Part shown: positions 16,497 through 25,245 of the stretch, one piece after another
How the letters are laid out: the number at the start of each line of letters is the position of its first letter
How positions within the stretch are numbered: the first letter of the stretch is position 1
Assembly: GCA_021781745.1 (NCBI GenBank)
Contig: JAJXWH010000054.1
Location: 1-34,113, forward strand
Reading direction: 5' to 3'
Origin: Bacillota bacterium
GTDB lineage: Bacteria > Bacillota > Clostridia > Clostridiales > Clostridiaceae
DNA: 34,113 nt
Notes under the pieces: model-generated
Database searches by the model: none
What the model was told of the DNA's origin: nothing
The model's input: the letters and a program-made list of their open reading frames with translations, nothing else
Made by a program: the position numbers and the translations under genes

Positions 16497-17036
16497 CTAT
16501 TTCTCCTTTATAACTTTATCTTCAATAAATTCAGCTATCTTATTCACATCATTGATATCTAATTGTTCTATGTTTAAATTTAGCTTTTCATCAGTAGCTA
16601 CTGCTAAAAATTTCATTCTATCTACACTCTCATTTTCACATAGAAGTGCTGAATCAACTTCTTTTCTATGAACTTCTATTTTAGGATATCCATTATTTTT
16701 ATATCCCTCTATGATTACCAAATCCATGCCTGCAAATAGTTCTAGTATTTCTTTGAGCTCCTTTTCTTCCTTAGTTTTTTCTATCATAGCTATTTTTTCT
16801 TTTGACGAAATAACCATTTTGTCTGCTCCAGCTTTTACAAATCTATAACTGTCTTTTCCCTCTTTATCAATTTCAAAATTATGAGCATCGTGCTTTAAGA
16901 CTCCTATGTTATAATTTTTTTCTTTTAATATAGTTATTAATGCTTCTATGAGCGTTGTCTTCCCTGTTCCAGATTTAGTTGCAACTATAGATATTACTTT
17001 AACTTCACTTGATTTATTTAAAGATGAATTTTCCAC
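16497..17036 (-). CDS. mobB: Molybdopterin-guanine dinucleotide biosynthesis adaptor MobB
   Basis: A 179-residue P-loop GTPase with ATKSGTGKTTLIEALI (Walker A), KHDAHNFEIDKEGKDSYRF and MDLVIIEGYKNNGYPKIEVH, all typical of MobB, which assists MobA. The start is a GTG that overlaps the last 23 bases of moeA. GCAGGAGA lies 8 bases before this GTG and fixes the start. The overlap implies coupled translation. Confidence 0.92.
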   Translation of the reverse strand: MENSSLNKSSEVKVISIVATKSGTGKTTLIEALITILKEKNYNIGVLKHDAHNFEIDKEGKDSYRFVKAGADKMVISSKEKIAMIEKTKEEKELKEILELFAGMDLVIIEGYKNNGYPKIEVHRKEVDSALLCENESVDRMKFLAVATDEKLNLNIEQLDINDVNKIAEFIEDKVIKEK

Positions 17037-18225
17037 TTAAAACTTCTCCTGCCTTTTTATATCCAATTCCTGCGGGCATTATTATTATTCCATTTGCCTT
17101 ATTCATAGTAATTAACTGGTTAGAACTTTGAGATCCAACTTTATATGCATATAACTTTCCGTTCTCAGCTTTTATCTTTACATATATGTATTTACTTCTG
17201 CTTTCTTTTTCTTTAAAGTCTTCAGCCAGTATAACTGGAAAAGTATTATCACTATTCGTGTTTTTACCAAGCATTTTTTCACAAGCTGGCTTTACGAATT
17301 CTTCAAAGGTAGTTATTGCAGATAATGGATTACCTGGTAAGCTAAAAAATAGTTTTTTATCAATGACTGCAAAGCTTATTGGCTTTCCCGGCTTTATAGC
17401 AACAGATTGAAATTTTATATCAGCATTTATTTCCTTCAATACTTGTTCTACAAAATCAAAATCTCCTACAGAAGCACCACCTGAAGTAATAACTATGTCT
17501 GATTTTTCTAATGCATCTTTAACTTTACTCTTTAAAGTATCTTTTTTATCTTCAACAATTCCTAGGCATAAAGCTTCTAATCCTAAATTCTGAATTAATG
17601 CTTTTAGTGAATATTCATTGCTATTTCTTATTTGTCCAAACTTAGGAGTTTCATTTATATCTACAAGTTCATCTCCTGTTGTAAGTATTGCTATTACTGG
17701 ATTTCTATGAACTTTAATTTTGCTATAACCTAAAGAAGCTAAAACTCCAATTTCAGTTGGTCTAATCAGTATTCCTTTTCCTAAAGCAATATCTCCTATT
17801 TTAATTTCTTCGCCAAGTTTTATTACATTACGTCCATTTTTAACTTTCTCAGAAATATAAAGAGTATCTTTACGAACTTCTACTTTTTCAATTTGTATTA
17901 CTGCATTTGCACCTTTAGGCAACGGTGCTCCTGTCATTATCTTCATTGCTTGGCCGTTTTTTAATTCTTTATCACTAAACTCTCCAGCTTTTATAAGATC
18001 AACTATCTCAAGCTTTATTGAGACTCCGTCCTCATATGCATCTGTATCCTCACCTTTTATTGCATATCCATCCATTGCTGATTTATCAAAAGGTGGAAGA
18101 TTATCTCTAGAATATATATCTTCTGCTAGTACCTTATTTAAACAAGATAAAATATCCTTTTCTTCACCTTCTAAGGCCTTAGACTCTTCCAAAATTATTC
18201 TTAAAGCTTCTTCTACACTAATCAT
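17014..18225 (-). CDS. moeA: Molybdopterin molybdenumtransferase MoeA
   Basis: A 403-residue protein that inserts molybdate (or tungstate) into adenylated molybdopterin. It has PPFDKSAMDGYAIKGED near residue 50, GAPLPKGANAVIQIE in the middle, and ILTTGDEL, ITSGGASVGDFDF and SLPGNPLSA in the C-terminal domain. The length is normal for MoeA. It lies 20 bases downstream of fdhF and overlaps mobB. Whether the metal is Mo or W cannot be told from sequence. Confidence 0.94.
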   Translation of the reverse strand: MISVEEALRIILEESKALEGEEKDILSCLNKVLAEDIYSRDNLPPFDKSAMDGYAIKGEDTDAYEDGVSIKLEIVDLIKAGEFSDKELKNGQAMKIMTGAPLPKGANAVIQIEKVEVRKDTLYISEKVKNGRNVIKLGEEIKIGDIALGKGILIRPTEIGVLASLGYSKIKVHRNPVIAILTTGDELVDINETPKFGQIRNSNEYSLKALIQNLGLEALCLGIVEDKKDTLKSKVKDALEKSDIVITSGGASVGDFDFVEQVLKEINADIKFQSVAIKPGKPISFAVIDKKLFFSLPGNPLSAITTFEEFVKPACEKMLGKNTNSDNTFPVILAEDFKEKESRSKYIYVKIKAENGKLYAYKVGSQSSNQLITMNKANGIIIMPAGIGYKKAGEVLSGKFIFK

Positions 18226-18245
18226 TGCAGTTTCCTCTCTAAATA

Positions 18246-20387
18246 TTATTTTTCAGATGTTATTCTCATTTTCTTTCTTATATTCTCATATTCGCTTATT
18301 ACATATTCCTCAGCTGACTTTTGATCTTCGATTCTTTCAACCTTAACTGCACAATATTTAAATTCAGGAGTTTTTGAAATAGGATCAAGGCTATCATTAG
18401 TCAACTCATTACATGCACCAATCCACCATTGATATGTCATAAAGGTAGAACCCTTTTTAACTCTTTCAGTAATAAGTGCTCTTGATAGTACGCTTCCTCT
18501 TCTAGATGTTATTCTTACAAGCTCTTGATCTTTTATATTTAACTCTTCTGCATCTTCAATACTCATTTGTATAAATCCTGGTTCATCTGCAAGCTTTTGA
18601 AGTGCACGACAATTTCCTGACATTGTTCTTACTGAATAATGTCCTACTTCCCTTACTGTTGATAAACTTAAAGGATATTCTTCATCTGTTAATTCAACTG
18701 GTGGTCTCCATTCACAAGCAAATAATCTTCCTTTACTGCTAGGAGTAGTAAATTTATTTCCTTCATATAAATAAGAAGTTCCTTTATGATCTTCTGTAGG
18801 ACAAGGCCATCTAACAATTCCTTGTTCTTCAATCTTTTTATAACTTGCTCCTGCAAATTTAGGACATAGGCTTCTCATTTCATCCCATATTTCTTCTGTA
18901 TTTTTATAATTCATTGGGTAACCCATAGCTGTTGCTACTGCACTTATTATTTCCCAATCAGTTTTTACATCCCCTAAAGGCTCTACTGCTTTTCTTATTC
19001 TTTGGAATCCTCTATCAGCTGAACTATACACTCCATCATGTTCCCCCCAAGAAGTTGAAGGTAAAATAACATCTGCATGAAGAGCTGTTTTATTCATAAA
19101 TATATCTTGTACCACTATGAATTCAATTTTATTTAAAGCTTCTCTAAGTTCTGCTGCATTTGGATCACTTTGAACTGGATCTTCTCCAAATATATAGTAG
19201 GCCTTTATTTTATCTTCCTTAAGGACTAACTCAGGCACTTGAGTTAAGAAATATCCGTTTTTATCTGAAAGTTTAACGCCCCAAGCCTTTTCAAATTTTT
19301 CTTGTACTTTCTTATCTGTTACAAGTTGATATCCTGGATAATTATTAGGGATTGTCCCCATATCACAAGTTCCTTGTACATTATTTTGTCCACGAACTGG
19401 TCCAATTCCTACATTAGGTCTTGCAAAGTTTCCTGTTAAAAGGGCAATAGATGCGAGACCCCTTACTACATCAACTGCTTGTGAGAATTGACAAACACCC
19501 ATACCATATAATATTGTGGCATTCTTAGCCTTTGCATAAGTCCTCATTGCTTTTCTTATATAGTCAGCTTTTACTCCTGTTATTTTTTCAGCATATTCTG
19601 GAGTATATTTTTCTACTTCTGCTTTATACTTTTCAAAGTCTTCAGTGTATTTTTCTACATAATCATGATCATATAAATTTTCATTTATTAACACATTTCC
19701 AAAGGCATTAACTAGAGCCATATTAGTTCCACCCTTTAGTTGAAGCCATAAATCAGATAGTCTTACAACATCTGTTTTTCTAGGATCTGTCACAATTATT
19801 TTTGCACTCTTTTCTTTAGCTTTAACTATTCTTCTTGCTACTATAGGATGAGTTTCTGCTGGATTATATCCAAATATAAATAAAACATCTGAATCTTCAA
19901 TTTCTGGAATCGAATTTGACATTGCACCATCACCTAGTGAATAAGTAAGTCCTGCAACAGATGGCCCATGGCATACTCTAGCGCAATGATCTATATTGTT
20001 AGTTCCAATAGCTGCTCTCATAAATTTTTGCATTACATAGTTTGGTTCATTTCCTGGGCCTCTAGCTGAGCCTGTCCCCATAATTGCATCAGGTCCATAT
20101 TTAGCTTTTATCTTCATAAGGTTTTCTGCTGTGAATTTGATAGCTTCCTCCCATGAAACTTCCTCTAATTCTCCATTTTTTCTTATCATAGGCTTTTTAA
20201 TTCTAGAAGTTAATATTTGAGGATCATTTAAGAAATCCCAGCCATAATATCCTTTTAAACATAATTTTCCTTCATTATTATCTCCATTTGCAGGTTCCGC
20301 TCTTACAATCTTTCCATCCTTAACTACAAGATATAAATTACACCCACTTCCACAATAAGGACATACCGTTAACACTTTCTTTTCCAT
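18246..20387 (-). CDS. fdhF: Formate dehydrogenase FdhF (cysteine form, FDH-H/HDCR type)
   Basis: A 713-residue molybdopterin oxidoreductase that interconverts formate and CO2. The N-terminal [4Fe-4S] cluster is bound by Cys9, Cys12, Cys16 and Cys43. The active-site segment ARVCHGPSVAGL places Cys139 (codon TGC at 19971-19973) where E. coli FdhF has selenocysteine 140. His140 and the later Arg of the site are preserved. The C-terminal dinucleotide-binding domain runs from about 590. There is no membrane or NAD-binding module; electrons must leave through the HycB-like proteins to the hydrogenase. It lies downstream of a hairpin that separates it from the MpsC-domain gene. AAAAGGAGTG precedes the ATG. 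Confidence 0.95.
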   Translation of the reverse strand: MEKKVLTVCPYCGSGCNLYLVVKDGKIVRAEPANGDNNEGKLCLKGYYGWDFLNDPQILTSRIKKPMIRKNGELEEVSWEEAIKFTAENLMKIKAKYGPDAIMGTGSARGPGNEPNYVMQKFMRAAIGTNNIDHCARVCHGPSVAGLTYSLGDGAMSNSIPEIEDSDVLFIFGYNPAETHPIVARRIVKAKEKSAKIIVTDPRKTDVVRLSDLWLQLKGGTNMALVNAFGNVLINENLYDHDYVEKYTEDFEKYKAEVEKYTPEYAEKITGVKADYIRKAMRTYAKAKNATILYGMGVCQFSQAVDVVRGLASIALLTGNFARPNVGIGPVRGQNNVQGTCDMGTIPNNYPGYQLVTDKKVQEKFEKAWGVKLSDKNGYFLTQVPELVLKEDKIKAYYIFGEDPVQSDPNAAELREALNKIEFIVVQDIFMNKTALHADVILPSTSWGEHDGVYSSADRGFQRIRKAVEPLGDVKTDWEIISAVATAMGYPMNYKNTEEIWDEMRSLCPKFAGASYKKIEEQGIVRWPCPTEDHKGTSYLYEGNKFTTPSSKGRLFACEWRPPVELTDEEYPLSLSTVREVGHYSVRTMSGNCRALQKLADEPGFIQMSIEDAEELNIKDQELVRITSRRGSVLSRALITERVKKGSTFMTYQWWIGACNELTNDSLDPISKTPEFKYCAVKVERIEDQKSAEEYVISEYENIRKKMRITSEK

Positions 20388-20447
20388 ATTCTAATACACT
20401 CCTTTTAATTATCTACTCATAAAATCAATATTATCTAAAAAAATAAA

Positions 20448-20494
20448 AAACCAGTACATGGGCTATTGTATCCAATAGTCCTAAGTACTGGTTT
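20448..20494 (-). terminator. Terminator/attenuator between the MpsC-domain gene and fdhF
   Basis: A long hairpin has outer arms AAACCAGTAC and GTACTGGTTT and an inner, imperfect CTATTG/CAATAG stem. On the minus strand it is followed by TTTTTTATTTTTTT, the strongest T run in the region. It lies 47 bases past the MpsC gene stop and 60 bases before fdhF. It may end the MpsC transcript or act as an attenuator in the fdhF leader. Confidence 0.75.
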
Positions 20495-20540
20495 ATCTTA
20501 AAGCTAAAATATTGTTAATATTCTTCTTTTCAATCCAACC

Positions 20541-20891
20541 TTAATTTATTAAATTTATTGTTATAACTACTGTTCTATTATCATTTTCTATATTACAAAT
20601 TTTCCAGCTATAAGTAAAGTCTTTTTTTAATATTTCTTTCACTTCCTGAAGGAAATTTTTTTCAAGATGAGGCTTCATTATCTTCCAATAATCTGCTACC
20701 ACATTGACCGCACCTTCATTAACCAAAATTTCACTAAGATTTGAAAGTATCCCTTTTATCTCTACAATTATTGTATCATGGGAATCAATCTTTACTTTAA
20801 CATATTCTGGCCCTCTACCTCTGTAATGTTTTACAATTTTAACTGTAACTTTTTTAATTTGTTCTTGCAATTCAAGATTTATAGCACTCAT
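20541..20891 (-). CDS. DUF2294/MpsC-domain protein
   Basis: A 116-residue soluble protein recognised by VKIVKHYRGRGPEYVKVKID near the N-terminus, followed by IILVNEGAVNV-like and KDFTYSWKICNIENDN segments. This matches the DUF2294 (MpsC) family. In staphylococci MpsC is named after the MpsABC system linked to dissolved inorganic carbon and membrane potential; MpsA/B are not in this window. It is transcribed towards fdhF but a strong hairpin lies between. AGGAG is 12 bases before ATG. A link to CO2/formate metabolism is suggested by position only. Confidence 0.7.
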   Translation of the reverse strand: MSAINLELQEQIKKVTVKIVKHYRGRGPEYVKVKIDSHDTIIVEIKGILSNLSEILVNEGAVNVVADYWKIMKPHLEKNFLQEVKEILKKDFTYSWKICNIENDNRTVVITINLIN

Positions 20892-21056
20892 TTTCCATTT
20901 AAATCTCCTATTTTATAAACAAAATCCAATTCTATAAATTTTACCTTGTTGCAATATTTTAGTCAATTCAGAATATTAATGAAATTTTTCATTTAAAGCT
21001 TAATTTCGACATATTTCTAATTAATAATCACTTATCTTAAGTCTTTCATTTTTTTC

Positions 21057-21197
21057 TTAAATTGATGGAATTTGAGTTAATCTTTTATAATATTTTAACC
21101 AATTTACTCTCGGAACCTCTACTGATATTTGAGGATATCTAAGACTTTTAGCTGCCTTCTCTACATTTAAATATGAAGAATTCAAAGAAACTGTCCA
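21057..21197 (-). pseudogene. C-terminal remnant of an unidentified gene
   Basis: A frame following a TGA reads WTVSLNSSYLNVEKAAKSLR, YPQISVEVPRVNWLKYYKRL and TQIPSI before a stop. It looks like a real protein C-terminus but has no start codon. The other frame just upstream (MDSFFEFFIFKCREGS) closes at once. I do not recognise the family. It occupies the 517-base gap between EIIA and the MpsC gene, together with a repeat copy. Confidence 0.3.
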
Positions 21198-21300
21198 TCA
21201 ATTATCTAAAATCACTGAATAAAATCTTCTTTTTTAACAAAACTAACTTTGGAACTATATAAAATGATGATATAGTTGTAAAAATAACCTCTACTGCTAT

Positions 21301-21354
21301 AGATTTTCGTGAGTTTCATTGGTGGAGGCGAAGCGTGACCTTTGAAATCCACCA
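21301..21354 (-). repeat. ssrA-3'-end-like repeat, copy C (degenerate hairpin)
   Basis: The minus strand reads GTGGATTTCAAAGGTCACGC, then TTCGCCTCCACCAATGAAAC, then TCACGAAAATCT. It shares GTGGATTTYAARGGTCACGC and the GCCTCCACCA core with copy D at 26.2 kb and the acceptor end of ssrA. The second hairpin arm seen in copy D is missing. It starts 55 bases downstream of the EIIA stop, in the same orientation. Confidence 0.65.
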
Positions 21355-21408
21355 AAAAAATCTTATCTTATTTTAATCCAAAAATATATTACACATTAAC
21401 AACTTTAC

Positions 21409-21921
21409 TTATAAAATTTTTATAATCTTTTTTGATTTTTTTATATGACCTTGTGCAAGTACTTCTATATTTCTATATTGATCGGAGTTTGTTACAACTA
21501 TTGCTGTAGTAGTCACATATCCTGCCTTTTCAATATCAGATATAGAAAATGTCATCAGTGATTGCCCACATTTTATTTTTTCTCCAGCCTTCACTAATGG
21601 ATTAAAGCCTTTTCCATTCATTTTAACTGTATCCATTCCTATATGAATTAGCAGCTCTATTCCATCACAGCTTTTCAATGCAATTGCATGTTTTGTTTCT
21701 GTAATCAAAAGAACTTCTCCATCAAAAGGCGCATATAATTTTCCATCGGTCGGCTTCATTCCACATCCTTTTCCAAGCATTTCTTCTGAAAATACACCAT
21801 CATTAATTTCTTTCAAAGTAATTGCTTCGCCTTCCATTGGTGCATAAATAAAGCCATTTTCCGTTTTTTCTATAATTGTTTCTTCTTGCTTTTTATTTAT
21901 AAATTTTTGAAATATATTCAT
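21409..21921 (-). CDS. PTS glucose-type EIIA (Crr-like)
   Basis: A 170-residue phosphocarrier of the glucose/sucrose/beta-glucoside EIIA family. It has IYAPMEGEAITLKEINDGVF at the start, PTDGKLYAPFDGEVLLI, and ELLIHIGMDTVKMNGKGF with the phospho-accepting His93. KHAIAL holds the second active-site His (His78). It takes phosphate from HPr and passes it to the EIIB domain of the adjacent EIIBC, which lacks an A domain. AAGGAGTG lies before ATG. A terminator hairpin separates it from the glucosidase gene, so its expression may be partly independent. Confidence 0.93.
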   Translation of the reverse strand: MNIFQKFINKKQEETIIEKTENGFIYAPMEGEAITLKEINDGVFSEEMLGKGCGMKPTDGKLYAPFDGEVLLITETKHAIALKSCDGIELLIHIGMDTVKMNGKGFNPLVKAGEKIKCGQSLMTFSISDIEKAGYVTTTAIVVTNSDQYRNIEVLAQGHIKKSKKIIKIL

Positions 21922-21988
21922 TATATCACTCCTTGTATTTTACTCTTATTTTTTAATCAACTAATCCTCCACTTAAATTTCTTATCTA

Positions 21989-22033
21989 AAAAGGGAATCC
22001 AAAATAATATATTAATTTTCAGATTCCCCTTTG
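21989..22033 (-). terminator. Terminator between glucosidase and EIIA genes
   Basis: GGGAATC and GATTCCC arms (extended by A/T pairs with one bulge) enclose an AT-rich loop. On the minus strand the stem is followed by TTTTTAGAT. It lies about 112 bases after the glucosidase stop and could reduce read-through into the EIIA gene. Confidence 0.65.
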
Positions 22034-22144
22034 TAAAAATACTTACATAATATATAACTTAATTATTTCATATGCCCGCCTAGCATTGGATAAGCTGAAT
22101 TTTTCTAATTTCTTGACTACTCATACATAACAATCCTTACTTTT

Positions 22145-23569
22145 TTATATTAAACATTCACCGTTTGTTTCTATTACTTTTTTATACCAATAAAAAGACT
22201 TTTTTCTTTTTCTCTCTAAAGTTCCAGTCCCATCATCTTGTTTATCTACATATACAAATCCATATCTTTTACTCATCTCTCCAGTGGATGCTGAAACTAA
22301 ATCTATACATCCCCAGGATGTATATCCTAATAGTTCAACTCCATCTTCCATGGCTTCTTTCATTTCAATGATATGCTGTCTAAGATAATCAATCCTATAA
22401 TCATCATTTATTGAGCCATCCTCTTCTATTGTATCTTTAGCACCTAGTCCATTTTCTACTATAAATAAAGGTTTTTCGTACCTATCATATAGCGTATTCA
22501 TAGTTATTCTAAGTCCTAATGGATCAATTGCCCATCCCCATTCACTAACTTCTAAATGAGGATTTTTTATAGATTTAACAACATTAGCTTCGGTTTGATT
22601 TTCCATATCCTTAGATGCACATCTAGAAGCATAATAACTAAAAGATATAAAATCTACTGTATTTTTTAATATATCCAAATCATTTTCTTCCATTGCAATA
22701 CTAACTTCTTTTTCCGCAAATACCCTCTTTGAATATGATGGATACTTACCTCTAGCCTGTACGTCTATGAAAAATAAATTTTCTCTATCCTTTGTATGAG
22801 CCATCCATACATCTCTTGGATCACATGAATACGGATAAAAATCTCCTCCTGCTAGCATACATCCAACTTTGTTTTCTGGATTTTGTTCATGGGCTATTTT
22901 AGTTACTAAAGCACTTGCTACTAACATATGATGAGCTGCCTGATACTTAACCTGCTCTTTGTTTTCACCTTCTTTGAAATATATACCGGCTCCCGAGAAA
23001 GGACTATGTATCAATATATTTATTTCATTAAATGTCAGCCAGTATTTAACCAAGCCATCAAATTCTTTAAAGCAGCATCTTGCATACCTCTCAAAAAATG
23101 CTATCATTTCTCTGCTCTTCCATGATCCATATTTATTAACCAGTTCCATTGGAACATCAAAGTGGCATAATGTTACTAATGGCTCTATATTATATTTTTT
23201 ACATTCTAAAAATAAATCTTTATAAAATTTAATTCCTGCTTCATTAGGTTTGCTATCATCTCCATTAGGGAATAGTCTTGTCCATGCGATTGAAGTTCTA
23301 AAAACTTTGAATCCCATTTCAGCCATCAGAGCAATATCTTCTTTATAATGATGATAAAAATCAATGGCCTCATGACTTGGATAAAATTCATTATCTTTCA
23401 AAGTCAAATCTTCTTCTAACCCTAATTTTACTTTCATTCTGTTTATTCCATGTGGTATAACATCTACAGTGCTTAAACCTTTTCCATCTTCTCTATAAGC
23501 ACCTTCAGCCTGATTTGCTGCAATAGCTCCGCCCCACAGAAATTCTTCTGGGAAACTGTATTTACTCAT
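22145..23569 (-). CDS. 6-phospho-beta-glucosidase (GH1)
   Basis: A 474-residue glycoside hydrolase family 1 enzyme that cleaves phosphorylated beta-glucosides delivered by the PTS. Motifs are FPEEFLWGGAIAANQAEGAY at the N-terminus, WLTFNEINI with the acid/base Glu, and LFIVENGLGAKD with the nucleophile Glu. YTSWGCIDLVSASTGEMSKR and YGFVYVD at the end include the region contacting the 6-phosphate in phospho-glucosidases. The ATG overlaps the EIIBC stop by 8 bases, so the two are coupled. The natural sugar (for example cellobiose, salicin or arbutin) cannot be assigned. Confidence 0.92.
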   Translation of the reverse strand: MSKYSFPEEFLWGGAIAANQAEGAYREDGKGLSTVDVIPHGINRMKVKLGLEEDLTLKDNEFYPSHEAIDFYHHYKEDIALMAEMGFKVFRTSIAWTRLFPNGDDSKPNEAGIKFYKDLFLECKKYNIEPLVTLCHFDVPMELVNKYGSWKSREMIAFFERYARCCFKEFDGLVKYWLTFNEINILIHSPFSGAGIYFKEGENKEQVKYQAAHHMLVASALVTKIAHEQNPENKVGCMLAGGDFYPYSCDPRDVWMAHTKDRENLFFIDVQARGKYPSYSKRVFAEKEVSIAMEENDLDILKNTVDFISFSYYASRCASKDMENQTEANVVKSIKNPHLEVSEWGWAIDPLGLRITMNTLYDRYEKPLFIVENGLGAKDTIEEDGSINDDYRIDYLRQHIIEMKEAMEDGVELLGYTSWGCIDLVSASTGEMSKRYGFVYVDKQDDGTGTLERKRKKSFYWYKKVIETNGECLI

Positions 23570-24989
23570 TATCTGCCCCCATTATTTCGATATTATCTTC
23601 CGCTGGAATATCTTCAAATCCAAATATTAGAGTTAATACGAAAGATAATACAACTGCCAGTATCATTATTCCAATTATCCAAATAATGCTTGATGGATTT
23701 TGTGGATCAAAAAACTGAACACTTGTGAACAAACCTGGTGCAGCCATAGATCTACTTGCGAGTCCTGCTATCCCTGCTACGGCACCACATACACCACCTG
23801 AAATTAATGATGCTATCATAGGCCTTTTAAATCTTAATGCTACTCCATACAGTGCTGGTTCTGTAATTCCCGCAATGATTGCAGAAGAAGCAGCTGCAAT
23901 AGCAGTTTGTCTTAACTCGTTATTTTTAGTTTTGAAAGCAACAGCTAAAGCTGCTCCTCCTAATGAAAGGTTCGCACCTATTTCTGAAGGCATTACCATT
24001 CCTTCCATTCCTGTTTCTGCTATAGTTGTTAATATAGTTGGAGTAAATACTCTATGCATGCCAGTCATAACAAGTAGTGGCCATAAAGCTCCCATTATTG
24101 CTACTGATACCCATCCTAATTTGCTGTGAACAAAATAAACTAAACCTGATATTGCAGTACCAATCCATATACCTAAAGGTCCTATCAATCCAATTGCTAT
24201 TGGCGCTGCAATCAATACTATAATCGCTGGTTTTAAGAAATTTTTAGTTACTTCTGGTGTTATCTTATCTACAAATCTTTCAATATATGATAATATCCAA
24301 GTCATACAAAGTGCTGGTATTACGGTATACGTATACTTAACGGATGCAATAGGAATAAACGCTAAAGTTACTTTAGTTCCTTCTGATGCTTTTGTCATTA
24401 GATTTATAAAATCTGGATGCACCATAAGTCCTGCTATTGCAACAGCTAAATAAGTATTAGTTTTAAATTTCTTAGATGCTGATACTGCCACCATAATTGG
24501 AAGGAAATAAAACGCTGCATCTCCCATAGCATTCAGTAATGTATATGTAGTACTTTCTGCTGGTAGTACTTTTAACATAGATAAAATCATTACTACTAAC
24601 TTTACCATTGAACCACCAATAATTGCTGGTATCAATGGTGACATTGTACTTACTAATGCATCCAATATATTAATTCCAACTTTTTTTATAGTTAGCTTTT
24701 CTTTTTTTATCCCTTTTGCAATGTCACTTTGATCTCCAAAGTTTCCTAATTTTAAAACTTCCTTATAAACATAAGATACATTATTTCCAATAATAACTTG
24801 ATGTTGTCCACCTTGGTTCACATATCCCATTACTCCATTAATTTTTTTAATCTCATCTACATTTACTTTTGAGTCGTCCTTTAAACAAACTCTTAAACGA
24901 GTCATACAATGAGTTACACTTTCAATATTTGAGATACCGCCTAAATTTTTTGCAATCGTTTTTGCAATTAATGCATAATCCTTTGCCAT
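23562..24989 (-). CDS. PTS beta-glucoside-type EIIBC permease
   Basis: A 475-residue membrane transporter. The N-terminal EIIB domain has the phospho-cysteine Cys28 in THCMTRLRVCL. The C domain follows from about residue 105 with about ten hydrophobic segments and SEIGANLSLGGAALAVAFKT, ITEPALYGVALRFKRP, typical of the glucose/glucoside superfamily (ITEP motif). There is no fused EIIA; the separate gene at 21409-21921 supplies it. It imports and phosphorylates a beta-glucoside for the adjacent GH1 enzyme. AGAGAGGTAATAAA precedes the ATG. Confidence 0.92.
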   Translation of the reverse strand: MAKDYALIAKTIAKNLGGISNIESVTHCMTRLRVCLKDDSKVNVDEIKKINGVMGYVNQGGQHQVIIGNNVSYVYKEVLKLGNFGDQSDIAKGIKKEKLTIKKVGINILDALVSTMSPLIPAIIGGSMVKLVVMILSMLKVLPAESTTYTLLNAMGDAAFYFLPIMVAVSASKKFKTNTYLAVAIAGLMVHPDFINLMTKASEGTKVTLAFIPIASVKYTYTVIPALCMTWILSYIERFVDKITPEVTKNFLKPAIIVLIAAPIAIGLIGPLGIWIGTAISGLVYFVHSKLGWVSVAIMGALWPLLVMTGMHRVFTPTILTTIAETGMEGMVMPSEIGANLSLGGAALAVAFKTKNNELRQTAIAAASSAIIAGITEPALYGVALRFKRPMIASLISGGVCGAVAGIAGLASRSMAAPGLFTSVQFFDPQNPSSIIWIIGIMILAVVLSFVLTLIFGFEDIPAEDNIEIMGADNE

Positions 24990-25167
24990 TTTATTACCTC
25001 TCTTATATTTATTATTTTCGAATAGCTATTGAATTTATCTTAATGTTAATTGAAAAAGCGAATATTGTCACTATGTAAACCTTTATAAAAAACATGTCTG
25101 TTTTTAAATAACTTGTTATTGCAAAAAAACAAAATGTTTTTTTGCAATCAAGAAAATAATAAAAATA

Positions 25168-25209
25168 AGCTTTATTAACTTGAGTTAAAAACCTCAAATT
25201 AATAAAGCT
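25168..25209 (-). terminator. Terminator after the RpiR-type regulator gene
   Basis: Eleven-base perfect arms AGCTTTATTAA and TTAATAAAGCT plus an inner TTGAG/CTCAA pair are followed on the minus strand by TTATTTTTATTATTTTC. It lies 37 bases past the regulator stop, so the PTS genes downstream must have their own promoter. Confidence 0.85.
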
Positions 25210-25245
25210 CTATGTAAAATACTTTTACTTTTCATACCTAGCTAT

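Noticed and set aside
20393..20540. Moco riboswitch in the fdhF leader
   Set aside because: The region is too short and forms a simple hairpin with a T run. The multi-stem Moco RNA architecture is not seen.
23725..24129. Plus-strand 134-codon frame opposite EIIBC
   Set aside because: It is antisense to a clear membrane domain and its composition mirrors the EIIBC codons; no ribosome site.
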